From CAZDAW01 sp964503685 (lineage in GTDB: Bacteria > Chloroflexota > Anaerolineae > Anaerolineales > Anaerolineaceae), in NCBI GenBank assembly GCA_964503685.1, contig CAZDAW010000086.1, forward strand, positions 1-15,487: DNA of 15,487 nt. Direction: 5' to 3'. The notes below the pieces were generated by a model. The model did not search any database and was not told where the DNA came from. It saw only the letters and a list, made by a program, of their open reading frames with translations. The translations under genes and the position numbers were made by a program. This document shows, piece by piece, positions 6,754 to 12,002 of the stretch. The stretch's first letter is position 1, and every line of letters starts with the position of its first letter.

Positions 6754-7206
6754 ATGACTAAAAAATTTAATGCTGTAGTAAATGGGAAGTCCTATGAAGT
6801 TGAGATTGGTGATCTGTCAACCTCGCCCATCTCAGTCATAGTTAACGGGAATGCCTATAGTGTAGATATGGGTACTTCAGAAATATCGGCTGCGCCGGTC
6901 GTCAGCGTCCCGGCGCCTTCTGTTGTCGTTCCGCAGGCTGCTCCGCAACCGGTTCCGGCTGCTCCGGTTCAACCGGCTGGCGCCGGCGTTTCTGTTGATG
7001 AAGTGCGCGCCCCGATGCCAGGTGTCATTCGTGATATTGCTGTAAAACCTGGACAAAAAGTCTCTGCTGGACAGCAGCTCCTGGCTCTTGAGGCTATGAA
7101 GATGAAAAACGCAATCCGTTCACCGCGTGAAGGTACGATCGCCAGTGTGGATGTCACAGAGGGACAGAAAGTGGCCTACGGTGACGTTATGATTAAATTT
7201 GCGTGA
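6754..7206 (+). CDS. mmdC: Biotin carboxyl carrier subunit of the decarboxylase
   Basis: A 150-residue biotin carrier. The C-terminal biotinyl domain (about 80-150) has VRAPMPGVI at 84-92 and the biotinylation motif EAMKM at 113-117 with acceptor K116, the usual distance (about 35 residues) from the C-terminus. Residues about 45-80 form a Pro/Ala/Val/Gln swinging-arm linker. The N-terminal part (about 1-42) contains two similar short strands (VVNGKSYEVEIGD and IVNGNAYSVDMGT), as found ahead of the linker in gamma subunits of methylmalonyl-CoA and glutaconyl-CoA decarboxylases. The start ATG has AGGT a few bases upstream. It requires a biotin ligase, which is not in this window. It ends 8 bases before the beta-subunit start. 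Confidence 0.93.
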   Translation: MTKKFNAVVNGKSYEVEIGDLSTSPISVIVNGNAYSVDMGTSEISAAPVVSVPAPSVVVPQAAPQPVPAAPVQPAGAGVSVDEVRAPMPGVIRDIAVKPGQKVSAGQQLLALEAMKMKNAIRSPREGTIASVDVTEGQKVAYGDVMIKFA

Positions 7207-7214
7207 GGTCAATC

Positions 7215-8336
7215 ATGGATCTATCCCAATTTGATTTTTTGATTGAAGCCATAGGCATGTTAACGTGGCAGAATCTGGTGATGATTGCTGTGGGTGGTTT
7301 ATTGATTTACCTGGCAATTGCCAAGGAATATGAACCAATGCTCTTGTTGCCGATTGGCTTTGGCGCGATTCTGACTAACCTGCCGCTGACAGGGATTTTT
7401 GAGGAACATGGTTTGCTCATGACTCTCTATAAGGCAGGCATCGAAACAGAACTATTCCCCTTGCTCCTCTTTGTTGGTATTGGGGCGATGACAGATCTTG
7501 GCCCACTGCTTGAGAATCCCAAAATGGCGTTGCTGGGAGCATCTGGTCATATCGGCGTTTTTGTGACGCTAATGGTTGCGCTTTTGTTGGGCTTCTCGAT
7601 TAAGGAAGCCGGCGCGATTGCAGCGATTGGTACGATGGATGGCCCGACTTCGATCATTGTCGCCAAACAACTTGCTCCGCGAATGCTGGCGCCGATCGCA
7701 GTTGCCGCTTATAGCTATATGTCACTCGTGCCGATTATCCAGCCTCCGATTATGCGATTGCTGACAACCGATGCTGAGCGTAAAGTCCATATGCCTTACA
7801 GCCAGCGAGAAGTGTCCAAAACAACGCGAATTGTTTTCCCGATCGTTGTGACGATCATTGTATCTGCGCTGGCTCCTAAAGCTTCACCGTTGATCGCAAC
7901 AATTATGCTCGGTAATCTCATGCGCGAGTCTGGAGTTTTGGAACGATTGGTGAAAGCTTCTGAAGATGAGATTGCTAACGTGACTACGCTGTTCCTGGGT
8001 TTAACCATTGGCGCTACAATGACAGGCGCTGATTTTATTCGCCTGGATACCCTTGGCATTATGGCGTTGGGCTTATGTGCATTTGTCTTTGATATGGCAG
8101 GCGGTGTTTTGTTTGCCAAATTACTTAACGTTTTATCAGGGCATAAATTTAATCCGCTCATTGGTTCCGCAGGTATCAGCGCGTTCCCGATGGCGGCCCG
8201 CGTTGTGCAAAGAGTAGCCAGTGAATACGATTATTCCAACTTTATTCTCATGCACGCAATGGGCGCCAATGTCGCCGGACAACTGGCGAGTGTAACCGTC
8301 GGCGGCCTGCTCTTGGCATTATTAGCTGGCGGATAA
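7215..8336 (+). CDS. mmdB: Beta subunit of Na+-translocating decarboxylase (OadB/MmdB/GcdB family)
   Basis: A 373-residue multi-pass membrane protein that decarboxylates carboxybiotin and couples this to Na+ export. Start ATG 7215 has GAGG (7205-7208) at 6 bases; GTG 7203, which overlaps the previous stop, would add four residues and is less likely. Hallmarks are AKEYEPMLLLPIGFG near 36-50, GIGAMTDLGP, GTMDGPTSI with D142, a GATMTGADF region, and SAFPMAARVVQ followed by MHAMGANVAGQ with N352. D142 and N352 sit where the functionally important D203 and N373 of Klebsiella OadB are, as I recall them. About nine or ten hydrophobic segments are visible. It is the last gene of the operon; no convincing terminator follows directly. 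Confidence 0.95.
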   Translation: MDLSQFDFLIEAIGMLTWQNLVMIAVGGLLIYLAIAKEYEPMLLLPIGFGAILTNLPLTGIFEEHGLLMTLYKAGIETELFPLLLFVGIGAMTDLGPLLENPKMALLGASGHIGVFVTLMVALLLGFSIKEAGAIAAIGTMDGPTSIIVAKQLAPRMLAPIAVAAYSYMSLVPIIQPPIMRLLTTDAERKVHMPYSQREVSKTTRIVFPIVVTIIVSALAPKASPLIATIMLGNLMRESGVLERLVKASEDEIANVTTLFLGLTIGATMTGADFIRLDTLGIMALGLCAFVFDMAGGVLFAKLLNVLSGHKFNPLIGSAGISAFPMAARVVQRVASEYDYSNFILMHAMGANVAGQLASVTVGGLLLALLAGG

Positions 8337-8458
8337 TTGGGAAAACGGATCGGAATATTTTGAGGAGTGGTTTTCGTGTCGTAATATTACCCTTGATCTG
8401 GTAATCACCTCGGTTTCTTGAAGAATGTATTGAGTGATATGAGATGCATTATTCTGAG

Positions 8459-8466
8459 AGGAGGTG
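8459..8466 (+). promoter_or_regulatory. Orphan perfect Shine-Dalgarno with possible upstream anti-Shine-Dalgarno
   Basis: AGGAGGTG is fully complementary to the 16S rRNA tail but stands 187 bases before the next full-length gene. CACCTC at 8406-8411 can pair with its last six bases, enclosing AGAAT (8422-8426) paired with ATTCT (8451-8455). The pairing is seen; function is inferred. Confidence 0.4.
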
Positions 8467-8468
8467 TG

Positions 8469-8522
8469 TTGTTAGAAAAGGATATTACTTTTGGAACTTC
8501 CGATGGATATGAATTCCAATGA
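8469..8522 (+). CDS. Possible 17-residue peptide or gene remnant
   Basis: TTG at 8469 lies 4 bases after the GGAGG of a perfect Shine-Dalgarno and opens a 17-codon frame encoding MLEKDITFGTSDGYEFQ, ending in TGA. The stretch ITFGTSDG loosely recalls the N-terminal FGT-x-GW start of phosphohexomutases, so it could be the stump of a decayed gene; no continuation of that family is readable in any frame after it. It could equally be a leader peptide or chance. Confidence 0.25.
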   Translation: MLEKDITFGTSDGYEFQ

Positions 8523-8652
8523 CTCTCAATGATGAAAAGATTTACCTGCTGATAATAATCATTTGATATCTGGATGAATTTGGTTGCATCGCGTTAAACA
8601 AAAATATTGGAAAGAATAATAAATACTTATTCAAAGTAAAAGGAGATTTACC

Positions 8653-9378
8653 ATGAGACTTGAACCCCCTGAAGCTGTATCGGAAGAAAAGATAAAGATA
8701 GACATTCATGAAATAGAGGCGATACTACAAGGCCCTGCCATGAAACTCAAGCCCTGGCCTGAGGCGATGGCAAAACTGAAAGACGGACGTGTACTGTATA
8801 TTCGTGAGGCGCGTACTGAAGATGTCCCGCTTATGCTGAGTTACATGAAGCGCATTATGGAAGTTGATCACGACTATTATGATATTGTTGGCGCCCGCGT
8901 TTACGGGGAAATTTTGGGCTGGTATCGCAAGCGCCTTAAGGATCCATTCCAACTTCTTGGCTTGATCGATGGCCAGTGGGCTGGATTCGCCAACGGTCGT
9001 TTCTGGGATGAGAATATTGCTATCAGCTTGCACACGATGACATTTGCCCGCGGCGGACGTCTGGGTTGGATCATGTACTACGCCAAGACTTATTATGCCC
9101 TCGAGGTGATGGGCGTTCAGGAATGGTGGTCCACTTTTGAGAGCAACAATGGTTGGAAGATGGCCGGAGTTGAAATGGCGCAGCCGCGCAAGAGTTGGCC
9201 TGAACATCAACATGAGTTGGGCGGCGCAATGATTTACTATGTGAATCAGAAGTATTGGGCCAAAGTTCTTAGAAATTACCTCCAGTCTGCGCTGGGTACT
9301 GAGCTTGTCTTTAATGTCCCCGCTGATGTCAAGAAAGCTAATGAGACCTTCCGTGTGCCCGATGAGGTGACTGTATAG
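8653..9378 (+). CDS. GNAT-like protein of unknown function, first of a tandem pair
   Basis: A 241-residue protein I cannot name. Residues about 42-60 (LKDGRVLYIREARTEDVPLM) look like the first strand and helix of a GNAT acyltransferase. About 101-128 forms a beta pair (LLGLIDGQWAGFANG, then IAISLHTM). RGGRLG at 133-138 sits where the acyl-CoA pyrophosphate loop belongs but departs from the usual Q/R-x-x-G-x-G/A. Then come a helix, EWWSTFES and NNGW at 165-168. The N-terminal approximately 40 residues and the C-terminal approximately 60 residues (HELGGA, YYV, FNVP) are outside the core fold and are conserved in the paralogue. It is rich in Trp and Tyr, with no signal peptide or membrane helix, so cytoplasmic. 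GGAG at 8642-8645 lies 7 bases before the ATG. The GNAT assignment is fold-level inference. Confidence 0.8.
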   Translation: MRLEPPEAVSEEKIKIDIHEIEAILQGPAMKLKPWPEAMAKLKDGRVLYIREARTEDVPLMLSYMKRIMEVDHDYYDIVGARVYGEILGWYRKRLKDPFQLLGLIDGQWAGFANGRFWDENIAISLHTMTFARGGRLGWIMYYAKTYYALEVMGVQEWWSTFESNNGWKMAGVEMAQPRKSWPEHQHELGGAMIYYVNQKYWAKVLRNYLQSALGTELVFNVPADVKKANETFRVPDEVTV

Positions 9379-9422
9379 TCGCTTGAGACTGATAATAAGG
9401 CTAATGAATAGGAGAATTAACA

Positions 9423-10148
9423 ATGAAAGCTGAACTTCCCGAGAAAGTATCCGTTGATTTTATGGAATTCGATGTCCGCGAACTCGAACCTTTGCTTCAG
9501 GCTCCTCCGATGGATATCAAACCCTGGCCCGGCGCGATGGTCGCATTGAAAGATGGCCGCACCCTGTATATCCGCGAAGCCAGACTAGATGAAGCGCCGA
9601 AAATGATGGCATACATGGAAAAGGTCATGAAGGTTGAGCGTGACTTTTATGATGTCGTCGGCGCCCGCGTTTATGCAGAAATTGTCGGCTGGTACCGCAA
9701 ACGCCTGAAGGACCCCTATACCCTGGTCGGTTTAATCGATGGCGTGTGGGCCGGTTTTGCCAATGGCCGTCTGATGAACGAAGATATCAACATCAGTCTC
9801 CATACCATGGCTCTTCTCCGCGGCGGCCGTATTGGCGCAGTGATGTACTATGCAAAAGCATATTACGGTTTTGAAATCCTTGGCAATAAGGAATGGTGGG
9901 CGACCTATGAAAGCTACAATGGCTGGACGCGCTGGGGACTTGGTATGGCTCAACCCAGCTACCCGTGGCCTGATGTTCAACATGAGTTGGGCGGCGCCCC
10001 GGTGTATTATGTGACCAAGAGCTACTGGGATTCAACCGTCAAAGAATATGTGCGCCAGATGACTGGTACGGACCTTAATTTCAATGTCCCCGATGAAATT
10101 CGAAAGAAGAACGAGAATATGATCGTACCGGAAGAAGTTCTGGTCTAG
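9423..10148 (+). CDS. GNAT-like protein of unknown function, second of a tandem pair
   Basis: Exactly the same length (241 residues) as the preceding gene and alignable without a gap; I count 138 identities by hand (57%). The strictest blocks are KPWP at 33-36, LKDGR at 42-46, LYIREAR at 48-54, VGARVY at 79-84, GWYRKRLKDP at 89-98, WAGFANGR at 109-116, SLHTM at 125-129, RGGR at 133-136, and MAQP and HELGGA in the C-terminal part. The N-terminal 32 and C-terminal 40 residues diverge most. GGAG (9411-9414) is 8 bases from the ATG, and the gap from the first gene is 44 bases, so the two are surely one transcript ending at the hairpin at 10162-10237. Conservation of the same residues in both copies suggests both remain functional, perhaps as a heterodimer or with different substrates. 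Confidence 0.8.
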   Translation: MKAELPEKVSVDFMEFDVRELEPLLQAPPMDIKPWPGAMVALKDGRTLYIREARLDEAPKMMAYMEKVMKVERDFYDVVGARVYAEIVGWYRKRLKDPYTLVGLIDGVWAGFANGRLMNEDINISLHTMALLRGGRIGAVMYYAKAYYGFEILGNKEWWATYESYNGWTRWGLGMAQPSYPWPDVQHELGGAPVYYVTKSYWDSTVKEYVRQMTGTDLNFNVPDEIRKKNENMIVPEEVLV

Positions 10149-10161
10149 TCTTTTCAGTACC

Positions 10162-10237
10162 GGAACCCTCTCTTTCCCCGGTTTTATTAAACTCAGGAGA
10201 CTGGTATAAAATCAGGGAAGGGGAGGGTTTCCTTTTT
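10162..10237 (+). terminator. Long hairpin terminator after the paralogue pair
   Basis: GGAACCCTC (10162-10170) pairs with GAGGGTTTCC (10223-10232, one bulged T). TCT pairs with GGG (two wobbles) and TTCCC (10174-10178) with GGGAA (10215-10219). After an internal loop, TTTTAT (10182-10187) pairs with ATAAAA (10206-10211). TTTTT (10233-10237) follows at once. The stem is longer than in most intrinsic terminators. Confidence 0.7.
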
Positions 10238-10249
10238 GATACGGTATCA
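10237..10249. repeat. Inverted repeat upstream of terC-like gene
   Basis: TGATAC and GTATCA flank a single G, a perfect 6-base inverted repeat. A second one, ATCAAA followed by TTTGAT (about 10255-10269), lies just downstream. Either could be an operator for the TerC-like gene. I found no promoter here with both boxes good, and no sign of the Mn2+ (yybP-ykoY) riboswitch that often precedes terC. Confidence 0.35.
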
Positions 10250-10348
10250 TGCGAATCAAATTTTTTGATCAGGGAATTGTTTTATAGCGCAGATAGCGAA
10301 TCACATTTTCAATTGAACAAAGGATTTGTGATTTGGGATTGGAGAACG

Positions 10349-11230
10349 ATGGTCATCGATTGGACTGTACCAGTAATTATTTTACAATTGATTTTTTTGG
10401 AAGGCATCCTGTCTATCGATAATGCAGCTGTTCTGGGCGCTTTGGTAACACCGCTGCCAAATGATCGCCCTGTTGAATGGCCTGCTGCGCTCCGCAAACT
10501 TGGTGAAGCGTTGCATCCAGTGTTGGGAAATCAACGAATGGCCGCGCTGCGTGTCGGTTTGTTGGGCGCATATATTGGACGCGGCCTGATGTTGTTTCTG
10601 GCGAGTTTTGTTATCCGCAATCCCTGGCTTAAACTGGTTGGCGCTGCCTACTTAATCCGCCTGGCGTTTGAAAACCTGGGCGCTTCGCATGGCGGCGAGG
10701 GCGGGGATGAGGAAAATGGGCGTGCGGTTAAGGAAACCGGCTTCTGGATGACTGTGTTAACAGTAGAGATGATGGACCTTGTTTTCAGCCTGGACAATGT
10801 TGTGGCTGCTGTATCTTTATCTGATAAATTATGGGTCGTGATGCTGGGTGTGGCAATTGGTATCCTGGCCATGCGCTTTGCAGCAGGCGTCTTCAGTTAT
10901 CTGGTTGAGCGTGAGCCAATTCTCAAACAGGCTGCCTATATCCTTGTATTGAACATTGGCATCGAATTGTTATTGGAAGATCTCGCTCACATCGAGATAT
11001 CTGACTGGATGCGGTTTGGCATATCGGCAGCAACGATATTGCTCACCATTGCCTATTCGCATATTCGTTTGCTTCGATATTTTCGCCCCGTCCTGGTCTG
11101 GTTTAGCCAGGGTTTCTCGCGGTTGAATGCGCTGATTGATTGGTTGTTAATACCCATCATAGCTGCGATTAAGCTCATCTTTACCGGTTTTAAAATGGCG
11201 TTTTCATCAGCCCGGCAACAGCAACCTTAA
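10349..11230 (+). CDS. TerC-family integral membrane protein
   Basis: A 293-residue membrane protein of the TerC family, several of whose members export Mn2+ or supply metal to secreted proteins; the function here is not shown. The family duplication is clear: LEGILSIDN at 17-25 (D24, N25) and EMMDLVFSLDN at 140-150 (D143, D149, N150), each inside a membrane segment, with an acidic, glycine-rich loop (GASHGGEGGDEENG) between the halves. About seven hydrophobic helices are visible. I choose ATG 10349, which has GGAG at 10341-10344 and puts the first helix near the N-terminus as in relatives. An upstream in-frame TTG (10265) would add 28 soluble residues, and GTG 10328 would add 7. It lies alone between two terminators. 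Confidence 0.88.
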   Translation: MVIDWTVPVIILQLIFLEGILSIDNAAVLGALVTPLPNDRPVEWPAALRKLGEALHPVLGNQRMAALRVGLLGAYIGRGLMLFLASFVIRNPWLKLVGAAYLIRLAFENLGASHGGEGGDEENGRAVKETGFWMTVLTVEMMDLVFSLDNVVAAVSLSDKLWVVMLGVAIGILAMRFAAGVFSYLVEREPILKQAAYILVLNIGIELLLEDLAHIEISDWMRFGISAATILLTIAYSHIRLLRYFRPVLVWFSQGFSRLNALIDWLLIPIIAAIKLIFTGFKMAFSSARQQQP

Positions 11231-11257
11231 TGCATAATATCATACCGACTTGTATAA

Positions 11258-11284
11258 AAAATGACCGGGATTTCGGTCATTTTT
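11258..11284. terminator. Bidirectional intrinsic terminator
   Basis: AAAATGACCG (11258-11267) and CGGTCATTTT (11274-11283) form a perfect 10-base stem with a 6-base loop. T runs follow on both strands (the minus strand reads a T tract from the A run at 11256-11260). It lies between the converging TerC-like and GNAT genes and can serve both. Confidence 0.88.
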
Positions 11285-11327
11285 GTTTATTTAATAATTG
11301 GAAATAAGACTTATTGTCAAGATCACG

Positions 11328-11765
11328 TTAGAGCTTTTTTTCCATCCAGATTACCTGGGTTGAGCCAAAATAATGGGAAGGGAGCCCGGTAACCTTATAT
11401 CCAAAACGTTTAAAATAATCGGTAGTGTTCAGACGCGCCATGCATCCCAACACTTTATATCCTTGTTCCCGCGCCGCATTTTCAACGGTTTCTATTAAAA
11501 ACTTGCCAATTCCCTGATGTTGCTTCGACTCGACCACTGCTAAATGTGAAAACCAACCTACTCCTGACTCTTTTTCAAACAGCTTCACAACGCCGACCAG
11601 TTCTCCGGTCTGGTCATCAATAGCCATGAAGTGTTGGCTGATCGGTTCGAAGTCGTCTTTTTCGGTGCCCTTGGGTTGCCCCCAGGGTTCCCGCAACACT
11701 CGGTACCTTAGAGCATAATAATTTTTAAATTCTTCTCTGGTCTTTGGTGTTTTTATCACAATCAT
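11328..11765 (-). CDS. GNAT-family N-acetyltransferase
   Basis: A compact 145-residue single-domain GNAT enzyme that should transfer an acetyl group from acetyl-CoA to an amine; the acceptor is unknown. Visible are the first helix region ALRYRVLREPWGQPKG at 18-33, strand FMAIDDQTGELVGVVKL at 46-62, and strand WFSHLAVVESKQ at 71-82. These run into the acetyl-CoA loop Q82-H-Q-G85-I-G87, followed by helix KFLIETVENAAREQG and the C-terminal NTTDYFKRFGYKVTG. The RxxVLREPWG start recalls ElaA-like or thioesterase-linked GNATs, a weak hint. GGAGG (11776-11780) is 10 bases before the ATG, slightly far, but no better start exists. It is divergent from the Ca2+-ATPase gene and unrelated in sequence to the tandem GNAT-like pair. 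Confidence 0.9.
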   Translation of the reverse strand: MIVIKTPKTREEFKNYYALRYRVLREPWGQPKGTEKDDFEPISQHFMAIDDQTGELVGVVKLFEKESGVGWFSHLAVVESKQHQGIGKFLIETVENAAREQGYKVLGCMARLNTTDYFKRFGYKVTGLPSHYFGSTQVIWMEKKL

Positions 11766-11911
11766 TACCAGCGAACCTCCATTCGTGTAACAAAAGATTG
11801 ATTCTATTGTTATTCTAATATAATATGCTTATATTGATTTAAATATAAGGGTAATAAGTCACTTTTAAGTAGGTGCTTTTTTTACTTTTCTATAATTATT
11901 TTTGAGCCGAT

Positions 11912-11940
11912 TTGAAATTTGTTATGTTTTTCGATATACT
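11912..11940 (+). promoter_or_regulatory. Strong sigma-70-like promoter of the Ca2+-ATPase gene
   Basis: TTGAAA (11912-11917, 5 of 6) and TATACT (11935-11940, 5 of 6) with an ideal 17-base spacer, in an AT-rich 189-base divergent region. Transcription should start near 11947, leaving a leader of about 55 bases. Confidence 0.7.
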
Positions 11941-11983
11941 AGCGCATAATTTTCTTGTATAAGCAAATCATTGGGGGAATAGA

Positions 11984-11998
11984 ATGTTATTCGTTTGA
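11984..11998 (+). CDS. Possible four-residue leader peptide upstream of the Ca2+-ATPase
   Basis: GGGGGA (11973-11978) is well placed for ATG 11984, which reads Met-Leu-Phe-Val and stops at TGA 11996-11998. The ATPase ATG at 12003 is 4 bases after that stop and has no Shine-Dalgarno of its own, so ribosomes may reinitiate. The frames are seen; the mechanism is inferred. Confidence 0.35.
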   Translation: MLFV

Positions 11999-12002
11999 TA
12001 AA

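Larger units (their letters stand above)
8337..8652 (+). other. Gene-poor 316-base spacer between the sodium pump and the paralogue pair
   Basis: No normal gene fits here. The stretch holds a 10-base palindrome GTAATATTAC (8381-8390) and a 6-base complementarity between CACCTC (8406-8411) and GAGGTG (8461-8466). It also holds a perfect Shine-Dalgarno followed by a 17-codon ORF (8469-8522), and an AT-rich tail (about 8590-8640) in which I find no promoter with both boxes good. GAAAAC (8341-8346) and GTTTTC (8370-8375) could pair but do not make a terminator. Confidence 0.6.

Noticed and set aside
8341..8375. Terminator after the sodium-pump operon from GAAAAC/GTTTTC
   Set aside because: Only a 6-base AT-rich stem with a 23-base loop and no T run after it.
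8725..9423. 232-codon minus-strand frame opposite the first paralogue
   Set aside because: Antisense shadow; the plus-strand frame has a Shine-Dalgarno and a 57% identical neighbour, the minus one has neither.
10149..10348. Mn2+ (yybP-ykoY) riboswitch upstream of the TerC-like gene
   Set aside because: The GGGGAG-like stretch belongs to the terminator stem and the other conserved riboswitch segments are not visible.
11230..11330. Two back-to-back terminators between the converging TerC-like and GNAT genes
   Set aside because: Only one hairpin is present; it serves both strands.
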